Notes under the pieces: model-generated
The model's database searches: none
Told to the model about the DNA's origin: nothing
Seen by the model: the letters and a program-made list of their open reading frames with translations, nothing else
DNA from: Stictocephala bisonia
Taxonomy: Eukaryota > Arthropoda > Insecta > Hemiptera > Membracidae
NCBI GenBank assembly: GCA_035578905.1
Contig: JAQJVL010000310.1
Span: forward strand, 744,001 to 808,000
Direction of reading: 5' to 3'
DNA length: 64,000 nt
Part shown: piece after piece, positions 13,108 to 25,644 of the stretch
How positions within the stretch are numbered: the stretch's first letter is position 1
Layout of the letters: each line of letters begins with the position of its first letter
Made by a program: the position numbers and the translations under genes

Positions 13108-16100
13108 TTATCTGCGAGACATGATCTCGTCGATGGTGAAGCCGAGCCTAGGGGGCGCCTGGGGCGCCGACAGGTCTAGCACTGGAGCCAAGGGAGCGGA
13201 GTGGGTCAGCAGGTGGGTTTTTAAGTTGGAGCGCTGGTTGAAGCAGCGTCTGCAGACAGGACACTTGTGAGGGGACTCCTCCAAGTGTAAGATCTTATGG
13301 ACGGCCAGAGTCCTGGACTGGCAGAAACCTTTGCCACACTCTGTGCACTTGAACGGCTTCTCCTTGCTGTGGATGTACCTGCAAGTAAACATTTTTATAG
13401 ATCTCTGTTGCATTAAATACTAAAACTCCATCTTAATAAAACTTTCATAATTAAAATTCATGCTTCTATGGCAAATTGGTAATATTTTATTACATTTTGC
13501 ATTAGGCCTACTGCATTTATTTTATGTACAACAAAATCAGAATATTATTGAACTTATCAGCATTACATTCAATTTTTTGTTACCCACTTTTAACCATCTA
13601 AGAATTTATCCAATGCATGAGATAAATTCTAAGATTCACTAGATATAACTCGTCAATGCAAATCTACAGACAACGTAATTCAATTTTATTTGAATGTCAA
13701 AACTGATATCTTCATCGGGCAACAGGAAAGTGTCTTACTTTCATAACATTCAATCCCTCCCAACTACAATTATTTTTCGAGTTTGCCCTTAAGTACGACT
13801 AAGTCAACCGCTTAACTGCCTCTAATTTCAGTTTCGTTGGAGTTTTTTTATTAGCCTATATGGATATAAAAATATGGACACTTTTTTATACAAGAACACA
13901 TTTGTAGATCACTATAGGTAAAAAATTAAATTTACATAAAAAGAATAGTCAATTTTAAACTCCCCTTTTATAAAAAAAAGAAGAAGGTATTATCTTGAAG
14001 TTTTAAGAAAACAGTTAATGTTAGACCTACATTTTGAATTTTTTTTAAATCTTAAAAAAAGTAACCTTGTCCTTTTTTACATCTATCAATGGTCCAACTA
14101 CTCCCTTGCACAACAAACCCGGCAGAGCTCAGTTTGCCTCTTATAATGCGTCTTACCTCCAATCTAAGTCAAAGTAATATTTAAAACAACAAAATTACAT
14201 AATCTAGATATGTAATAGTGTGAACATTATGTTATGAAATATAAATATTCAGTTAGAGATTAAAATCTGTGTTGCCCATTTGATATTCTGAAAAACGTAT
14301 CACATATGATTTAGTAAAAAAGTTGTAGCTAGATAGTCCAAAGAAGGATCAGAAGCAGGCAATCACACGCTAGAGTGGAGTAAAGCTCAGCTGAGTAAGC
14401 CTCTTGTAAATACGACGGCTCGTCGACTGACCTGTGGTCACGGAGGTGGTCCTGTCTGCGGAAGGCCTTGCCGCAGATGTCGCACGAGTACGGCCGCTCG
14501 TCCGTGTGAGTGCGCTCATGGATCAGTAGGTTGTAAGACTTGGTGAACTGCCGGTTACAGAACTTGCAGATGAACTGTTTCTTGGGACGAGTGGAAGTCA
14601 TCCTGGGCGTAGGCATGGGCGGGCGGGTAGGTGGGCGGCGAGTTGGTGGTGCTGGACATGGGTACAGTGCAGTGCGAAGCCACTGGTTCACCAGCCACTG
14701 AGGATAGCCCATGGGGAGGAACATAGGTGCCGGAGGTGGAGGACGAGGAGGTCGCAAGGGGGTGAATGCTGATTCTTGGCTGCAGCACCACCCGACAGGA
14801 GGCATTACTGGCGCTGTCCTGGATTTCAGCCCCTCAAGGTCACTGCTGCAGTCAGACCGTTCGTCCTCATCATCTACGATGACCTCTTCGTCTTCTGGGT
14901 CACTGAATGAGAATCGTCCCTGGAGTTGAAGATCTAATGGGGATGTTGTTGGGGTGTGGGGAGGCGTCAACAACGGGCTGGAACTCTCCCCCTTGTATCC
15001 TGCAACAGTAAAATAAAATAATAAGAGACATTGTAATTAATATAACGATGTTTTTGAATTGAAATCATTAACATAGTCTATATAGTGAAGAAAAATATGT
15101 GGCCAAAATAATTGCTAAGTTAACTATCTGTAATACCACATAATTGTGTAATGGAAAGTGATTTATCAATTTCAAGCTATCAGCTCAGCAAGGGCAAACA
15201 ATTACATTCTTTCGGAAAATCCATATTAAATCTTCATTAGGAGCGTAGAGTTGATGATGCAGACATAAACTCCAAGAAGATTTGGACCGATTTGTATTTG
15301 CATTTTCAAAGCCACATCTGGAAGCGGCTAAGTCCTCACGGAATTGATCTTGGATGGCGTTAAGTCTCACAACGAGGTGGCAGATCCGGGTCCAAACGGG
15401 ATAAGGATCCCTTGTGTTCGGCAATCCGTCTTGCCACACCGCTGCCCACGCATCGATTGCGTCATCGGTGGTAATGTGAACATCGTGCTCCAACTCCTTA
15501 TCGACTCGTTATCGAATCACTTTGTTGCAAGTCTTCGTGTGGGCCCCATCCACACGTCCGTTGTGAACTTTATAGTCGATTAACATATTTAATGATTTCA
15601 TATACTCGACTATTGACATTAAGGAATGAGTGTAGACTATCATCGAACCATAAATTTAGAACAATATTTTGGACTGTGCGTGATTAGGCCTAGGGCCTAC
15701 TGTCTACAGGAATCATAAGAGTTTTAACACGTATAATGGCATCCTAAATACTCCTACTACATCCACTTAACGGAATATGGCCTATAATGTACACTGAACA
15801 AATAGCAGAGAAACAGTTTGTCATCTTTTACATTTTTAAAATGAATTCTAGAAAATAAAATTATAAAAAAAGGTCTCCTGTAGTTGTAAACATGAGTAGA
15901 TTATTGATTAACAAATTGAAACATGATTTATGAGGTACTTTTCTATCTTAATTAGACCTACTTATTACTCATTATAAAACAAATTAGAAACAATATTGCA
16001 CGATAGGAAATAGGTCTAGGTCAAAGAATACACTTCTATAGATCTGTATTTATTAGGTTTACTTTTTCGTAAACTGGTCATTTTGATCAAGAGATTATTC

Positions 16101-19100
16101 AAAATATTTATGGTTTACAACCCGTCAGCTTGGAAAGAGCGGCAATCCTTAGTTCTGGAACACAGGAGTGACCCCATAAATCTTGACCCCCGAGTTCTCG
16201 GGAGTAGGTGCTGCTGTACCCAGTATTCGCCGGGCCGTGCTAAAAGAGAAAGCACGAGTACCAATATTTGACTACCTGACCTAAAGTGGACCTACAGTAT
16301 GTTCCAAGTCGCCCACTATCATATAAGGAATAAGATTACGTTAATCTATAACAATTAAAACGTGAATACAAAAATTGCTTTGATAGAACCACAGATAACT
16401 GACTCTACCCAGATAGCTCAAGATATACGGAAAAAGGTGCGTTCTGCTTAAGGGTAGGCCTTTGTAGGCAACACGCACTACACGACCGTGAATATAGTGA
16501 GGCGACATTGACGCATTGAACAAGTAATAAATCTCAATTATATTATCAGCTGATGTTTATTATTGTAATGTTCGTTTATAATATGGTTAGTTGATGAGTT
16601 CAATCTGGCAACGCTGCCCAGTTGACAGCCGCTCGAAGCGCTTTAAAGCGGACAGTTGACACACTACGACAAAATTGTTAACACACTTTAGCATGGAGAT
16701 GAGAAGAGTTAGTTATATGTGGCCTTAAAATACCAACAACGTTGTGTCGGCGTCTCATATGTAAGAATAAGAATAGAACTATTAATTAAATTCAACCATA
16801 TTTGCATAACTACCTGTGGTGTTTAGGTACGGCCAAATTAACTCCACAGCATTCCTACCTACCATACAGGCCTATTACCTTTAACAAAAACGCAGAATAC
16901 TAAAAATTGGCCAATATTTGATCTTTCCCACATATTACAATATTGCCTATTATTCCGTCACAGAGACTATGAACATGCCTATATAACCTATATATTGTTT
17001 ACACTAAACTTCATGAGCCATCATCTTCCTTACAAATTATACGGTAGTATAAAACCCGTTTTCAATTTGTTCAGGCTTGTCTTTTATCAAAGGACCGTAG
17101 CCAAAAGCCACTTTTTACGTAGAAGTTACGGCATTTTACGGTACTCTTTTTTGTGGCGCCTTGTGCGTTACACAACCGTCATCAAATACTTTGCACCACA
17201 GCCCACTCCGTTCCAGTGACACATCTATCCAGATGTTGACATTTTGACAAACAACACGGACAATTTCAAACTGTAGACGAATGAAATCATGGTTTATAGA
17301 ATCATAATTGGTCGGTAGCGTAGTTGGTTCAATCCCAGCTTCATGTGCTAAAGGTTCTCAGTTCGATCCCAATCAGAGTCAATACATTTTGAGAAGGATC
17401 AGCTGATAATCACCGGCTGTTCATTTGTCATTGGGCTATTAATTAATGACACTTTCTAAGGAATAGTCGGCCTTAGTTTGTAACAATGACTACATTCGCT
17501 CATCTACACTCATCACACTCATTCGAAATCCATATTCGCCCATATCTTGACGATCGGCGTCTTATGAATAAATAAATAAATAAAATAAACAAAGGTTTAG
17601 TACTAATTTACTCACGATAGAGTTGTCCTTACTGACGACACCTATGAATTTGTTTTTTTGAGCTGTTAACGAACTGAAGGTGTTGTATAAGAATTCTTTA
17701 TGGAACAAATTGATAAAAGTTAATAATACATGAGTGGCAATAAGATAAGAATATACTGAAAGCTAAATTGCTGATCGCCCAATGAGTAGGCCTGGACCTA
17801 TTTCCCCTTCTAACAGCACGGCAATGAGTCAATGTGTGATGAGGCGATAAAAAATGAATTAACTGAGAGCGCGGTTTGCACTAGAGGCAATTTGCCTTAT
17901 CAGTTGTGACACGAGTCTGATAACTGCTGATAAGGTCAGGCTTGAAATTGATCCCAATTACCCACCTTCCACTGCCAGAGGCCGAGCGGGACTTTTTGTT
18001 GAGTCTACACGGCAGTTTTTCCTCCTTAAAGCTCGTTAAAATATTAATTTATTACATAAACTATGTAGGCCTACCATTATTTGAATCTACGCTTAAAATA
18101 TAATAACTTATCATTGTTTTACAATTAAATATTGTTATTGTATTAAAATTGTATTGTAAAATCAACAACAGGCCTCACTAATGCATTAAATTATCCCATT
18201 TATTAATAAAATCTAATTAATCACTATCCAAATTCTATAATGGTTGACAGAAATTTTTAATTCAAGCAAGCTCTTGTTTGAACTTCAAAATTGGCTTGAT
18301 GGGAAAAACGATAAAAAAGACAAATATTTTTCGATAAACTCAAAGCTAAAATTTACTGATAAGCAATCGAACAACTCTTATCATAAAGCAGCTGAAAAAC
18401 CATGCATGGAATTAAAATAAACCCATTTAAATTAAACAGAAATAAATTTCTGAAGAATGGAAATCTTTCTTTCAAATGACTACATTTTATTGACATTTGT
18501 TTTGGTGGTAGTTTGCTCCTGTTTCGAATAGATGTTAAATAGTTTACATGTGATTGTATTAAACCAAAACCTTCATTTTAGTTTAACAATTCATTAAAAA
18601 AATTAATTTAGAATATACGTTAACTAGTTAACATGTGATTGTTTTTAAACCTTCATTGTTGTTTGTAAGAAACAATCCCCTAGAAAATTTCCTACCTGAA
18701 ATTCAGGTAGGAAACTTTACACCATAAACTATCTGTCTAACTTGTAAATCTCTAAATAAAAATTAATTTAAACAACTGAGGACAGGCAACAAAACATCTT
18801 GCCCTCAGGATGGATGGTCTATATTATTTTATTATTGACTACTAAATATAACACTATTTAGTTTTTTGGAGAACATAAAATAGCCTATTGACAAAATCAT
18901 GGTCTTAAAATATTTATATTCTTAGCCCTATATAGCCCAAAAAGGGTTTAAATATTCTGTTATTGTAAAATTATTGTTTTCTTGTTTTTGATATACCCAG
19001 CCAAAGTAGTCTAATAGGCCCATTATAAACTACAGTGTGACCTAAAATTTCTTGTTCACAGTAATAAGACGATTTTCCTAAAGTGTAACTATATTTTATT

Positions 19101-19384
19101 TATGATTCTTAATAACAATTCAATGTGGGCTTATAGAAGACATATTTTCATTAAATTGCCTCTAAATTAAATAAAACTTAGCTAATTTTAGATCTAGGCA
19201 TGCAATGTTCAAATTGTTGCCTAATTTCAAGAGAAATGTCATCGGGTAAGTAGCATTTTTGCAATGAATATGTCATGGGTAAAATAAAAAACAATTTCTA
19301 GAACACGTGACGTATTCAAGTAGAGGTGAACGTACCTGTATGATGAGTGGGAAGTGGTGGTGTCGTGGAGCAGTCGGCAGCCAT
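13108..19384 (-). CDS. odd: Odd-skipped family C2H2 zinc-finger transcription factor
   Basis: Three exons join in frame: 19384-19336, 14999-14432 and 13378-13108 (49+568+271 = 888 nt, 295 residues plus stop). Junctions are ACAG|GTACGT, TTGCAG|GATAC, CACAG|GTCAGT and TTGCAG|GTACAT, and phases match (1 then 2). Four C2H2 fingers lie at residues 159-181, 187-209, 215-237 and 243-265. They begin [30 protein letters not shown] and [10 protein letters not shown] with Odd-type HTDERP and HSKEKP linkers, and intron 2 splits finger two. Upstream are an acidic run (about 49-66), a Pro-rich stretch (about 97-150) and a WLVNQWLR motif. The C-terminus [10 protein letters not shown] resembles the eh1-like Groucho-recruiting motif of Odd. 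The family (odd, sob, drm, bowl) acts as nuclear repressors in segmentation, leg-joint and gut patterning. Four fingers point to Odd rather than five-fingered Sob or Bowl. Paralogue identity is inferred. Confidence 0.9.
13379..14431 (-). other. odd intron 2
   Basis: A 1053-bp AT-rich GT-AG intron splits the second zinc finger between its recognition helix and final histidine. No element was recognised inside. A 60-codon open frame at 13460-13642 has no coding character. Confidence 0.85.
16715..16775 (+). mobile_element. SINE tail fragment
   Basis: The sequence GGCCTTAAAATACCAACAAC followed by GTGTCGGCGTCTCATATG matches the terminal part of the SINE family described at 34088 and 39405 (CGCCTTA...CGGCGTCTTA). 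It is short and diverged. Confidence 0.4.
17309..17585 (+). mobile_element. tRNA-derived SINE in odd intron 1
   Basis: An A box (CGGTAGCGTAGTTGG, about 17313) and B box (GGTTCTCAGTTCGATCCC, 17353-17370) are spaced as in an RNA polymerase III promoter derived from a tRNA. The 3' half (ACAATGACTACATTCGCTCA, ATCTACACTCATCACACTCA, CGATCGGCGTCTTATGA) ends in an (AAAT)n tail. The 3' half is shared with the element at 39405-39866, while the head differs. It lies in sense to the plus strand, antisense to odd. Confidence 0.82.
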
Positions 19385-19399
19385 ATCGCAAGACTCAAC

Positions 19400-19683
19400 A
19401 GAACAAAACTACAACTAGAATCATAGACACAGACATAGAGAGAAGAGCGGTGGTGTGATCTAGCAGGCCGTCGGTCCCGGTATGCCGTGGTGCCGGGGCG
19501 GTAAGGGGAGCGGTGTACCGCGCAGTGGGGGCGGGCTCACCTACCTCTCTCTCCATTGGTCGGGCCTGTCTTGGGGCGGGGCTGCTTGCCGCCTTGTACC
19601 GCCGCTGTTTAGAAACACTGGGTAATTTATTTAGGGTGAAATGTACACAAAACAAGTGTCACTGGAGGAGTCGGAATATATAG
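19400..19683 (-). promoter_or_regulatory. Candidate odd promoter and 5' UTR
   Basis: A CpG-rich patch (about 19455-19600, with GGGGCGG-type boxes) lies immediately upstream of the odd start codon. Further upstream on the minus strand a TATATATT motif occurs at about 19675-19682. A start site about 30 bp downstream of it would give a 5' UTR of some 270 bp. The TATA assignment is inference from spacing and composition, and no strong initiator was seen. Confidence 0.45.
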
Positions 19684-19929
19684 ACCGTGACAAAATATTT
19701 AGCCAAAAACCGACCACATAATAGAAGTCAGCTAGAAGGGCGGCTGACAGAGCCACCGGTACACTGGTACACAATAGGCCTACCTCTAGTGTCATTAGCT
19801 ACTTCCGGTAAGAACGGAAGAATATCAAACACTAACACCCAACTAATTTCAGGTAATGAAATCTATATTTGTTTATTTTAGAAACTTCTATTTGACTCTG
19901 TAATTAAATGCCATTTTCATACCTTCAAA

Positions 19930-20263
19930 CTTTATAATCACGTACCGTATGTCATTTTAAACGTTATCATGTTACTCATTGGGTTTGTTTTTGATATTTT
20001 GAATACATACACCTAGTTATGAAAAAAGGGTAAAAATAAAAACTTCAAACAAAGTATTTGTTATATTTTTTCTACAAAACCAATTACGAATTCGCAAAGA
20101 AATTCTAACACGCAATTTCATTCTTGATCAAATGTAATTTGTTGGGAAAAATCCATTTACAAACAACAGTTTAATTTGGATACGCGTGATCGTATGTCCT
20201 GATCGAAAATAACATTGTTCTTATGGGATGAAAACCAACATGGTTGACAGCCTCTGCAGACTC
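19930..20263. mobile_element. TTAA MITE family A, truncated copy
   Basis: The right end CCTCTGCAGACTC abuts TTAA (20264-20267). The following inward sequence (ACATGGTTGACAG, CATTGTTCTTATGGGAT, GATACGCGTGATCGTATGTC, AATTTCATTCTTGATCAAAT, ACGTTATCATGTTA) is the reverse complement of the element at 5028-5476. The opposite terminus is not present. Confidence 0.78.
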
Positions 20264-20267
20264 TTAA

Positions 20268-21140
20268 ATTGTGGCCTTATGTCTTGTTTTAAGATGACAT
20301 GACAATTAAATGTGATCATGAAATTATTGACAAAATTTAGAGGCATAACATCTGCACTGGGAGAAACTAAAAACTTCTTTCTACGAAAGCAAATCCAACC
20401 ACAGTATACCTAGTGGGCTACTCTTGCTGTTGTTAAATTGAAAATAAAATACTGCATACCTATACACTGACTAGTTTGGCGCGGTTTTTGCCTCTTTCAC
20501 TCACCTTGCATGATTTCTGTGTCATTTTTGTATTATCTTTAACAACCCCCCACCCAAGAGTGAGACGTTAGCATAATTATTTTTAAAACATGATAGAACT
20601 TAAAATTATTCAATACACGCATATTGTGGAAGGAAAATAAATTAGCAATGTATTCAGGTTTCTAGTTGAAGTGAACATTTAAAAACATTCTAATTTCTAA
20701 TAGTAGACTATTGTTGGATAAAGTTAAAAGATTGAATAATGAGCCTAACCAACAATGTATCTGCTATTTTGGAAACCAATGAATAAGTACAAATTCATTT
20801 GTTTGTTGTAATTATTAGGGAAACCTTCTCTTTGACTTTTGATTATATGGAGAATCTAAAGCACCTTGTCTTTAAATAAAATAAATACGATGGCGGGGAG
20901 CAGGTGAGGCCGAGTAGCCCCTATAGAGTAATGATACCTGCAGTCAGTCAGCTGAGGCTGTCAAGTGTTGATTGGCACCTCATTTGACCTCAATAACCAA
21001 GGCTTCAATCATCCCATGATACCAACAAGTTTATCAACCATCCTATTGTCCCTTCCGTTCGACATCGACAAGCTGCTATTTTACACCTATTTAGGCCTAC
21101 ACTAGACGTTTCAACCGTGCAGATGGTAAATTTTGGTATT
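20268..21140. other. Intergenic, nothing recognised
   Basis: AT-rich sequence with a moderately GC-rich patch near 20890-20970. No open frame with recognisable motifs, no RNA gene. Confidence 0.5.
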
Positions 21141-21432
21141 GGTGATATGTCACACAGTAAAATGGGGAAACGAAGCTTCTTGGTGATTTCGACACTACTT
21201 GATGACACTAGCTGCTTCGTCCGAGACTCTAACCAACGGTGAGATGTCACACAATAAAACGGGGAAACGAAGCTTCTTGGTGAGTTCGACACTACTTCAT
21301 GACACCAGCTGCTTCGTCCGAGACTCAAACCAACGTTCAAAGACACATGCCTCTGTTCAAAGACTCAAGCCAACATTCAAAGACTAAACTAACGTTCAAA
21401 GACACACGTCTCCCAATGTCTAAAGACACATG
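21141..21432. repeat. 98-bp tandem duplication plus decaying short repeats
   Basis: Two copies of about 98 bp (21141-21239 and 21240-21337) share GGGGAAACGAAGCTTCTTGG and AGCTGCTTCGTCCGAGACTC with a few substitutions. They are followed by several 16-22-bp units built on TTCAAAGAC(A/T)CA (21334-21432). Confidence 0.9.
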
Positions 21433-22290
21433 CCTTAAATCAGATCTTAAATCTTAAGTCAGAATGTTTGGAAGAATGGAAATTTCCTGGCAGCTTTTTC
21501 CTTACTTTCTTCATCACAATATTATTCGAAGTCCACAATTGTGATTTTTTATAGATGTTTTATGACCATCTTAGGTTTGGTTTGTTTTAAAATTAAACCC
21601 AGTAGGCATAAATCGGTGAGGAGTCCGAATAACAATCTTTTTCATGGAGACTTTCGCTATTTATACTATTTTGTTCCGACATTATGGAAAAGAGCACATA
21701 GTTTTCATAAACTATCCCTCTGACAGCAATAATCTATTATTAGTTGTCTTATATTCAAAACGTTTAGTACGATATATTAAAGTATCACGCACATTATTTA
21801 ACCACGCAACATCCAAATAACGATCTTTTTCATAGCCATAAACTTGGAACTTTTTATTAATTGAGATCATTCTGAAATCAAAATAAATTGCATTTTCAAA
21901 GAAGATCAACATTGAGATATTAAATATACTGATATATTTTAAATAGCTACACATCACATAGTTTTTTTTTAAATGTTATATTTCGGCTATTTTAGATATT
22001 AATATAATCGTCAGAATAGATATTAAAGATGTTAGCCTATTGAATATATAACGATAAACATTGATTACAGCCTACTACACAGATAAGTAAGAAACAGAAT
22101 CGCTTTCTTATTGCCGCAGCGAATGTCTAAGTGGCAGTTATAAATAGATTTCAACCAATGTTCACCTTCCTACTTGACTTCATAATTACTACTTTCATCC
22201 TTGATGATTTGGGGTACAAGTAAAGGAGGAGACTGACAAGTTGCTTGCCCTGCCATTCATTTGGCAAACTGGAGAAATAACTACATAGGC
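21433..22290. other. Intergenic, nothing recognised
   Basis: AT-rich sequence without identifiable genes. Open frames at 21541 (plus) and 21712 (minus) show no family motif. Confidence 0.5.
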
Positions 22291-22354
22291 TATACTCGAC
22301 ATACACTTAGCGCACTATTGTACATATACTCGACATACACTTAGCGCACTATTG
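22291..22354. repeat. 29-bp direct repeat pair
   Basis: The sequence beginning ATACTCGACATACACTTAGC and ending GCACTATTG occurs at 22291-22319 and again at 22326-22354 with a 6-bp gap. Confidence 0.9.
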
Positions 22355-22619
22355 GATGAAACCACTGTTTTTTTCTTCTCTACTATTAAAATCAATGCTG
22401 TAAAGAGCGAGAGAGCGGGAGCGGGGGAGACGAGATAAAGTCCGAAAAAGGATCTTTCTTGTAGTCTCTGTATTGATGTTTCAATGGAGATTGTCGTTTC
22501 AAGATGGAGGGAATAACTTTTATAATATAAAGAATTATCGAACAAATTACATAAAATTATTAATCAATTGTAAGGTAATTTACGAAGTAGAAATAAGTTC
22601 TGAAAAGAAGATTCATGTA

Positions 22620-23000
22620 AGATAATGAGTGTTATGACGTGTAGCCACAAGTGTCCCACTCGAGGAAGTCTCCCGGGCCGATGTCAGGGACAAATTAAGC
22701 CTAATCTAGTGCTAAGTGTTTTACAGTGTCGCCGCGCCGAGCGTTGTGTGCAGTGCAAATCCAGCGCTCTGTTTAGTCGGCCATGTTTCCTTTTCATCTC
22801 GCCGCTATCAGTACCGCCGAGCAATCACAATCGTAAAATTCAGGTGGCTGATAACTGGTGTCAATACGTGGGCGATACGGTCGCGGCCGCTCCCGCTGGC
22901 TCGACACCACTTCTGGTTGTCCCGCTCGCTGTCTGACAAGTCTCCTTGATATTGCGAATATCTCTAGATAAGCCACTGCCATCCTTTGTCATTTGTCGGC
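22620..23000. other. CpG-rich patch of unknown role
   Basis: Relative to its flanks this block is rich in GC and CpG (for example GTCGCCGCGCCGAGCG, GGTCGCGGCCGCTCCCG). A 103-codon open frame starts at 22625 (plus), with overlapping frames on both strands and no recognisable domain. It could be a promoter or first exon of an unseen transcript, or part of an unrecognised element. Confidence 0.35.
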
Positions 23001-23169
23001 AATTAGAGCTTGCCATTATCTCCCAGTTTGGCCCACACACCCAGAACATGATTGATAACTGCTGATCCATCTACCAACTCTGTGGACTTGTATGCCACCA
23101 ACTACGAATGTGGTCAAGAGTCTCAGTACCCACCCTACTTACTGGACTCTCCTAGCCACCACGAATGCA

Positions 23170-23470
23170 TGAAAATCGCGCCCTGTGTAAATCGCGCCCC
23201 ATCAAAAATCTGGGTAAATCGCGCCCTGTCTACCTGAACCTCTGAGTCACGGGCCGCGAGCGTCACTTGACAGCCGTTTCATAATGGGAATGACCGGGAA
23301 TGGCCCACCTCCCGGTTTATCCCTGGTAGCTTTCTCTTTAGTCTTTTAACCTAACCTAACCTAACCTATGAATGGATAAAGTGCGAAGGTTTAATATTGT
23401 GCTAATTGACGTTGACGAGGGTTGACGTGACGACGCATGGGGCGCGATTTTCACAGGGCGCGATTTACAG
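23170..23470. mobile_element. Small MITE with GC-rich repeated ends
   Basis: Both ends carry head-to-head copies of AAATCGCGCCC: three at the left (23172-23230) and two inverted at the right (23446-23468). The motif pair AAAATCGCGCCC / TAAATCGCGCCC forms inverted termini. The internal part includes a (CCTAA)4 tract and shows no coding capacity. The target duplication was not resolved. Confidence 0.6.
23348..23368. repeat. Interstitial TTAGG-type tract
   Basis: Four consecutive ACCTA units equal (TTAGG)4 on the minus strand, the canonical insect telomere pentamer. The tract lies within the MITE at 23170-23470. Confidence 0.75.
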
Positions 23471-25641
23471 GTTACCGCCACCACAACCATCCGTTGCATC
23501 ACTATCCGTGTATGTTATCTCCAATATTGTATTACTAAAAGACACTCTATACTGGATGGCCAGTTTTGTTGGAAGGCTTGAAGGGAAACTTATTGATAGC
23601 GCCAAGGGCCTTTCTAGGAGGGTCCAGCGCTCTTAGCGACGCAAAGTAAAAGCCATAAATTCAACGTAGTCCAATCAAAACAAGCTCGATTCTGCCGATA
23701 AATTGTTTAACTTTGTATACGGATTTCAAATAAAAATTATTTTTTGTTTTATATGCAGTTTTCACTATTCATTTTTTTAAATTAATCAATGGAGTTCATA
23801 CAAAACACTGAAACTTTTATAACTTACGCTTTATAATCACTTAATCTCGAAGGATAAAATAAGACAACTTTCCCCTTCGTGTAGGTACAGTACTATGTTT
23901 TACATTCCTTCTGTACGTAATGAATTAATTAACTTTGCCAAAAGGATTACGGAGCAATTAATCAGTGTTAGTTAATTAAAGGTAAAATTTAACTAATTTA
24001 AAATTAATTTCATACATAAAAAGTTACATAGAGAACATTGTTGTGACAGATGAACGCATCAGGGAGAGAGATCTAAGATATAACCTACAAACTACAGAAA
24101 ACAATGTGTTAACGATGTTTAAAATATGAATCTGTAATAATTATTTTGAAACACGAGCAAGAAATGACTCAGAGCTGACCTCATTCGGCAGTATATACAT
24201 TATATTGAGAATAATAACTTTAATATATATTTTGAATGTTAAGGAAACCAAGTTATGTATGGGAGAGTTATGAATCCAAAAATGAAACTTAACTTACTTT
24301 TAGGTTTTAAGCGCACTTTGGGGGAAATATCTCATTTTGTTTATATCCAAAATTCTCCAAAACAATAAGGTAACAATATACCTAAGTAAATAAACTTCGC
24401 TTAATTCAGAAAACTGTTTTATTTATAGCCTACGTCATAAACGTGCATTTTATTTTTAATTTTTGCCTTGAAATAAAAGAAGTCCAATTCAAATCATTGT
24501 GTTGGAGTCAAAAATTCAATTTAGAAGGCTAAGACACAGACTACAGGAAGAATTCTATTCCTAGTTAGAGTAGGATAAGATCAGCAAGAAGAGATCAGAA
24601 CGGGAATTTGTAAAATGCAGACCTCCATACCGTATGTCAAATCTCGCACGCAGTGTGGACCCAGACGACTACAATGAGGTTGAAGAATGAGGATGTTTCA
24701 GTTTGAGGTATCGGGTAATTTGTTTTAATATTGAACGCACTCTATTGGATTATCATATTAAAGGTATTCTTCTACTAAATCCGAACGTACTTTTAGATTT
24801 CGGAAAAGTCTAAATATGTGGATCTTAAAATTAAAATAAATAAATAAAACAAGATCCAAGTTACGTTTTACTAGGAACAATTGTTATAGATGACAAAAGG
24901 TGAACTGAAGAAATAAAATAAAATATCCCTCTACGGATAAGAAGCTCACCCAATAAGTCATTGAACACTGAAAAACGAAATGGTTCATCAAAATATTCAA
25001 TATTTTGAAATGTTCTGCTCTATGGCTTGAGTCGTCTAGAGTCTGTGGGAACGTGGTGACTATGGAGGAGGATGACAAGAACTGCATGCAGTTGGGCTGA
25101 GGAAAACAGTGCTTGGAAAACTATATATCAAGAGAAATTTAAAATAACTGTAATAAAAAAGTTAAGAACCCCCTCATTATTTGGTCTACTTGAATAGCTT
25201 AGTGATTTCATAAAAACATTATTTACAGGCAAAGTGATTGGGAAGAAAAGTAGAGAGAAATCACGAAAGAACGTAATTGAAGAGGTAGTTGAGAAATGTT
25301 CAATTGGGATGGAATGAGTATGGAGTGATGAAGAGGGCAGAGGAGAAAAGGATTGAAAGGTTGCAGCGACAAGGCGCAGCTTTCGAGTACTCTAAGGTGA
25401 TGATGAATTTCAAAGAATCCGAATGATTAAATTAATAGATGAGACTTGTTTCAATACGTATTCGGGTTGGAATCAAACTATTTTCTTAGAATTAAAATAC
25501 AAGGAAGGAAGCAAGTCCTGAGAATTGATGAACAAAACCACATTATAAAAATTATCAAAAATAGGCCTACATGTATTTTTTAAACATACTCGTAGAGTAT
25601 AGTTTTGTGATTTAGGTTGAAGTATGGTACAATTTTGAAAC
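23471..25641. other. Intergenic, nothing recognised
   Basis: AT-rich DNA without convincing genes. A phrase near 25310-25400 reads as a polar peptide in one frame but is short and unassigned. Confidence 0.5.
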
Positions 25642-25644
25642 TAG

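Larger units (their letters stand above)
15000..19335 (-). other. odd intron 1
   Basis: This is a 4336-bp GT-AG intron after the sixteenth codon. It contains a SINE (17309-17585) and a fragment of its tail (about 16715-16775). An open stretch on minus (15185-15493) looks old and is unassigned. A hairpin with 12-bp arms and an AAT loop lies at 18688-18714. Large first introns of developmental regulators often carry enhancers. None can be pinpointed by reading alone. Confidence 0.8.

Noticed and set aside
15185..15493. 102-codon minus-strand open frame in odd intron 1
   Set aside because: It reads somewhat protein-like ([13 protein letters not shown]) and upstream codons continue past a stop, so it may be an old transposon piece. 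I could not recognise a family.
17309..17380. A functional tRNA gene
   Set aside because: Only A and B boxes are retained. No cloverleaf could be drawn and a SINE body and A-rich tail follow.
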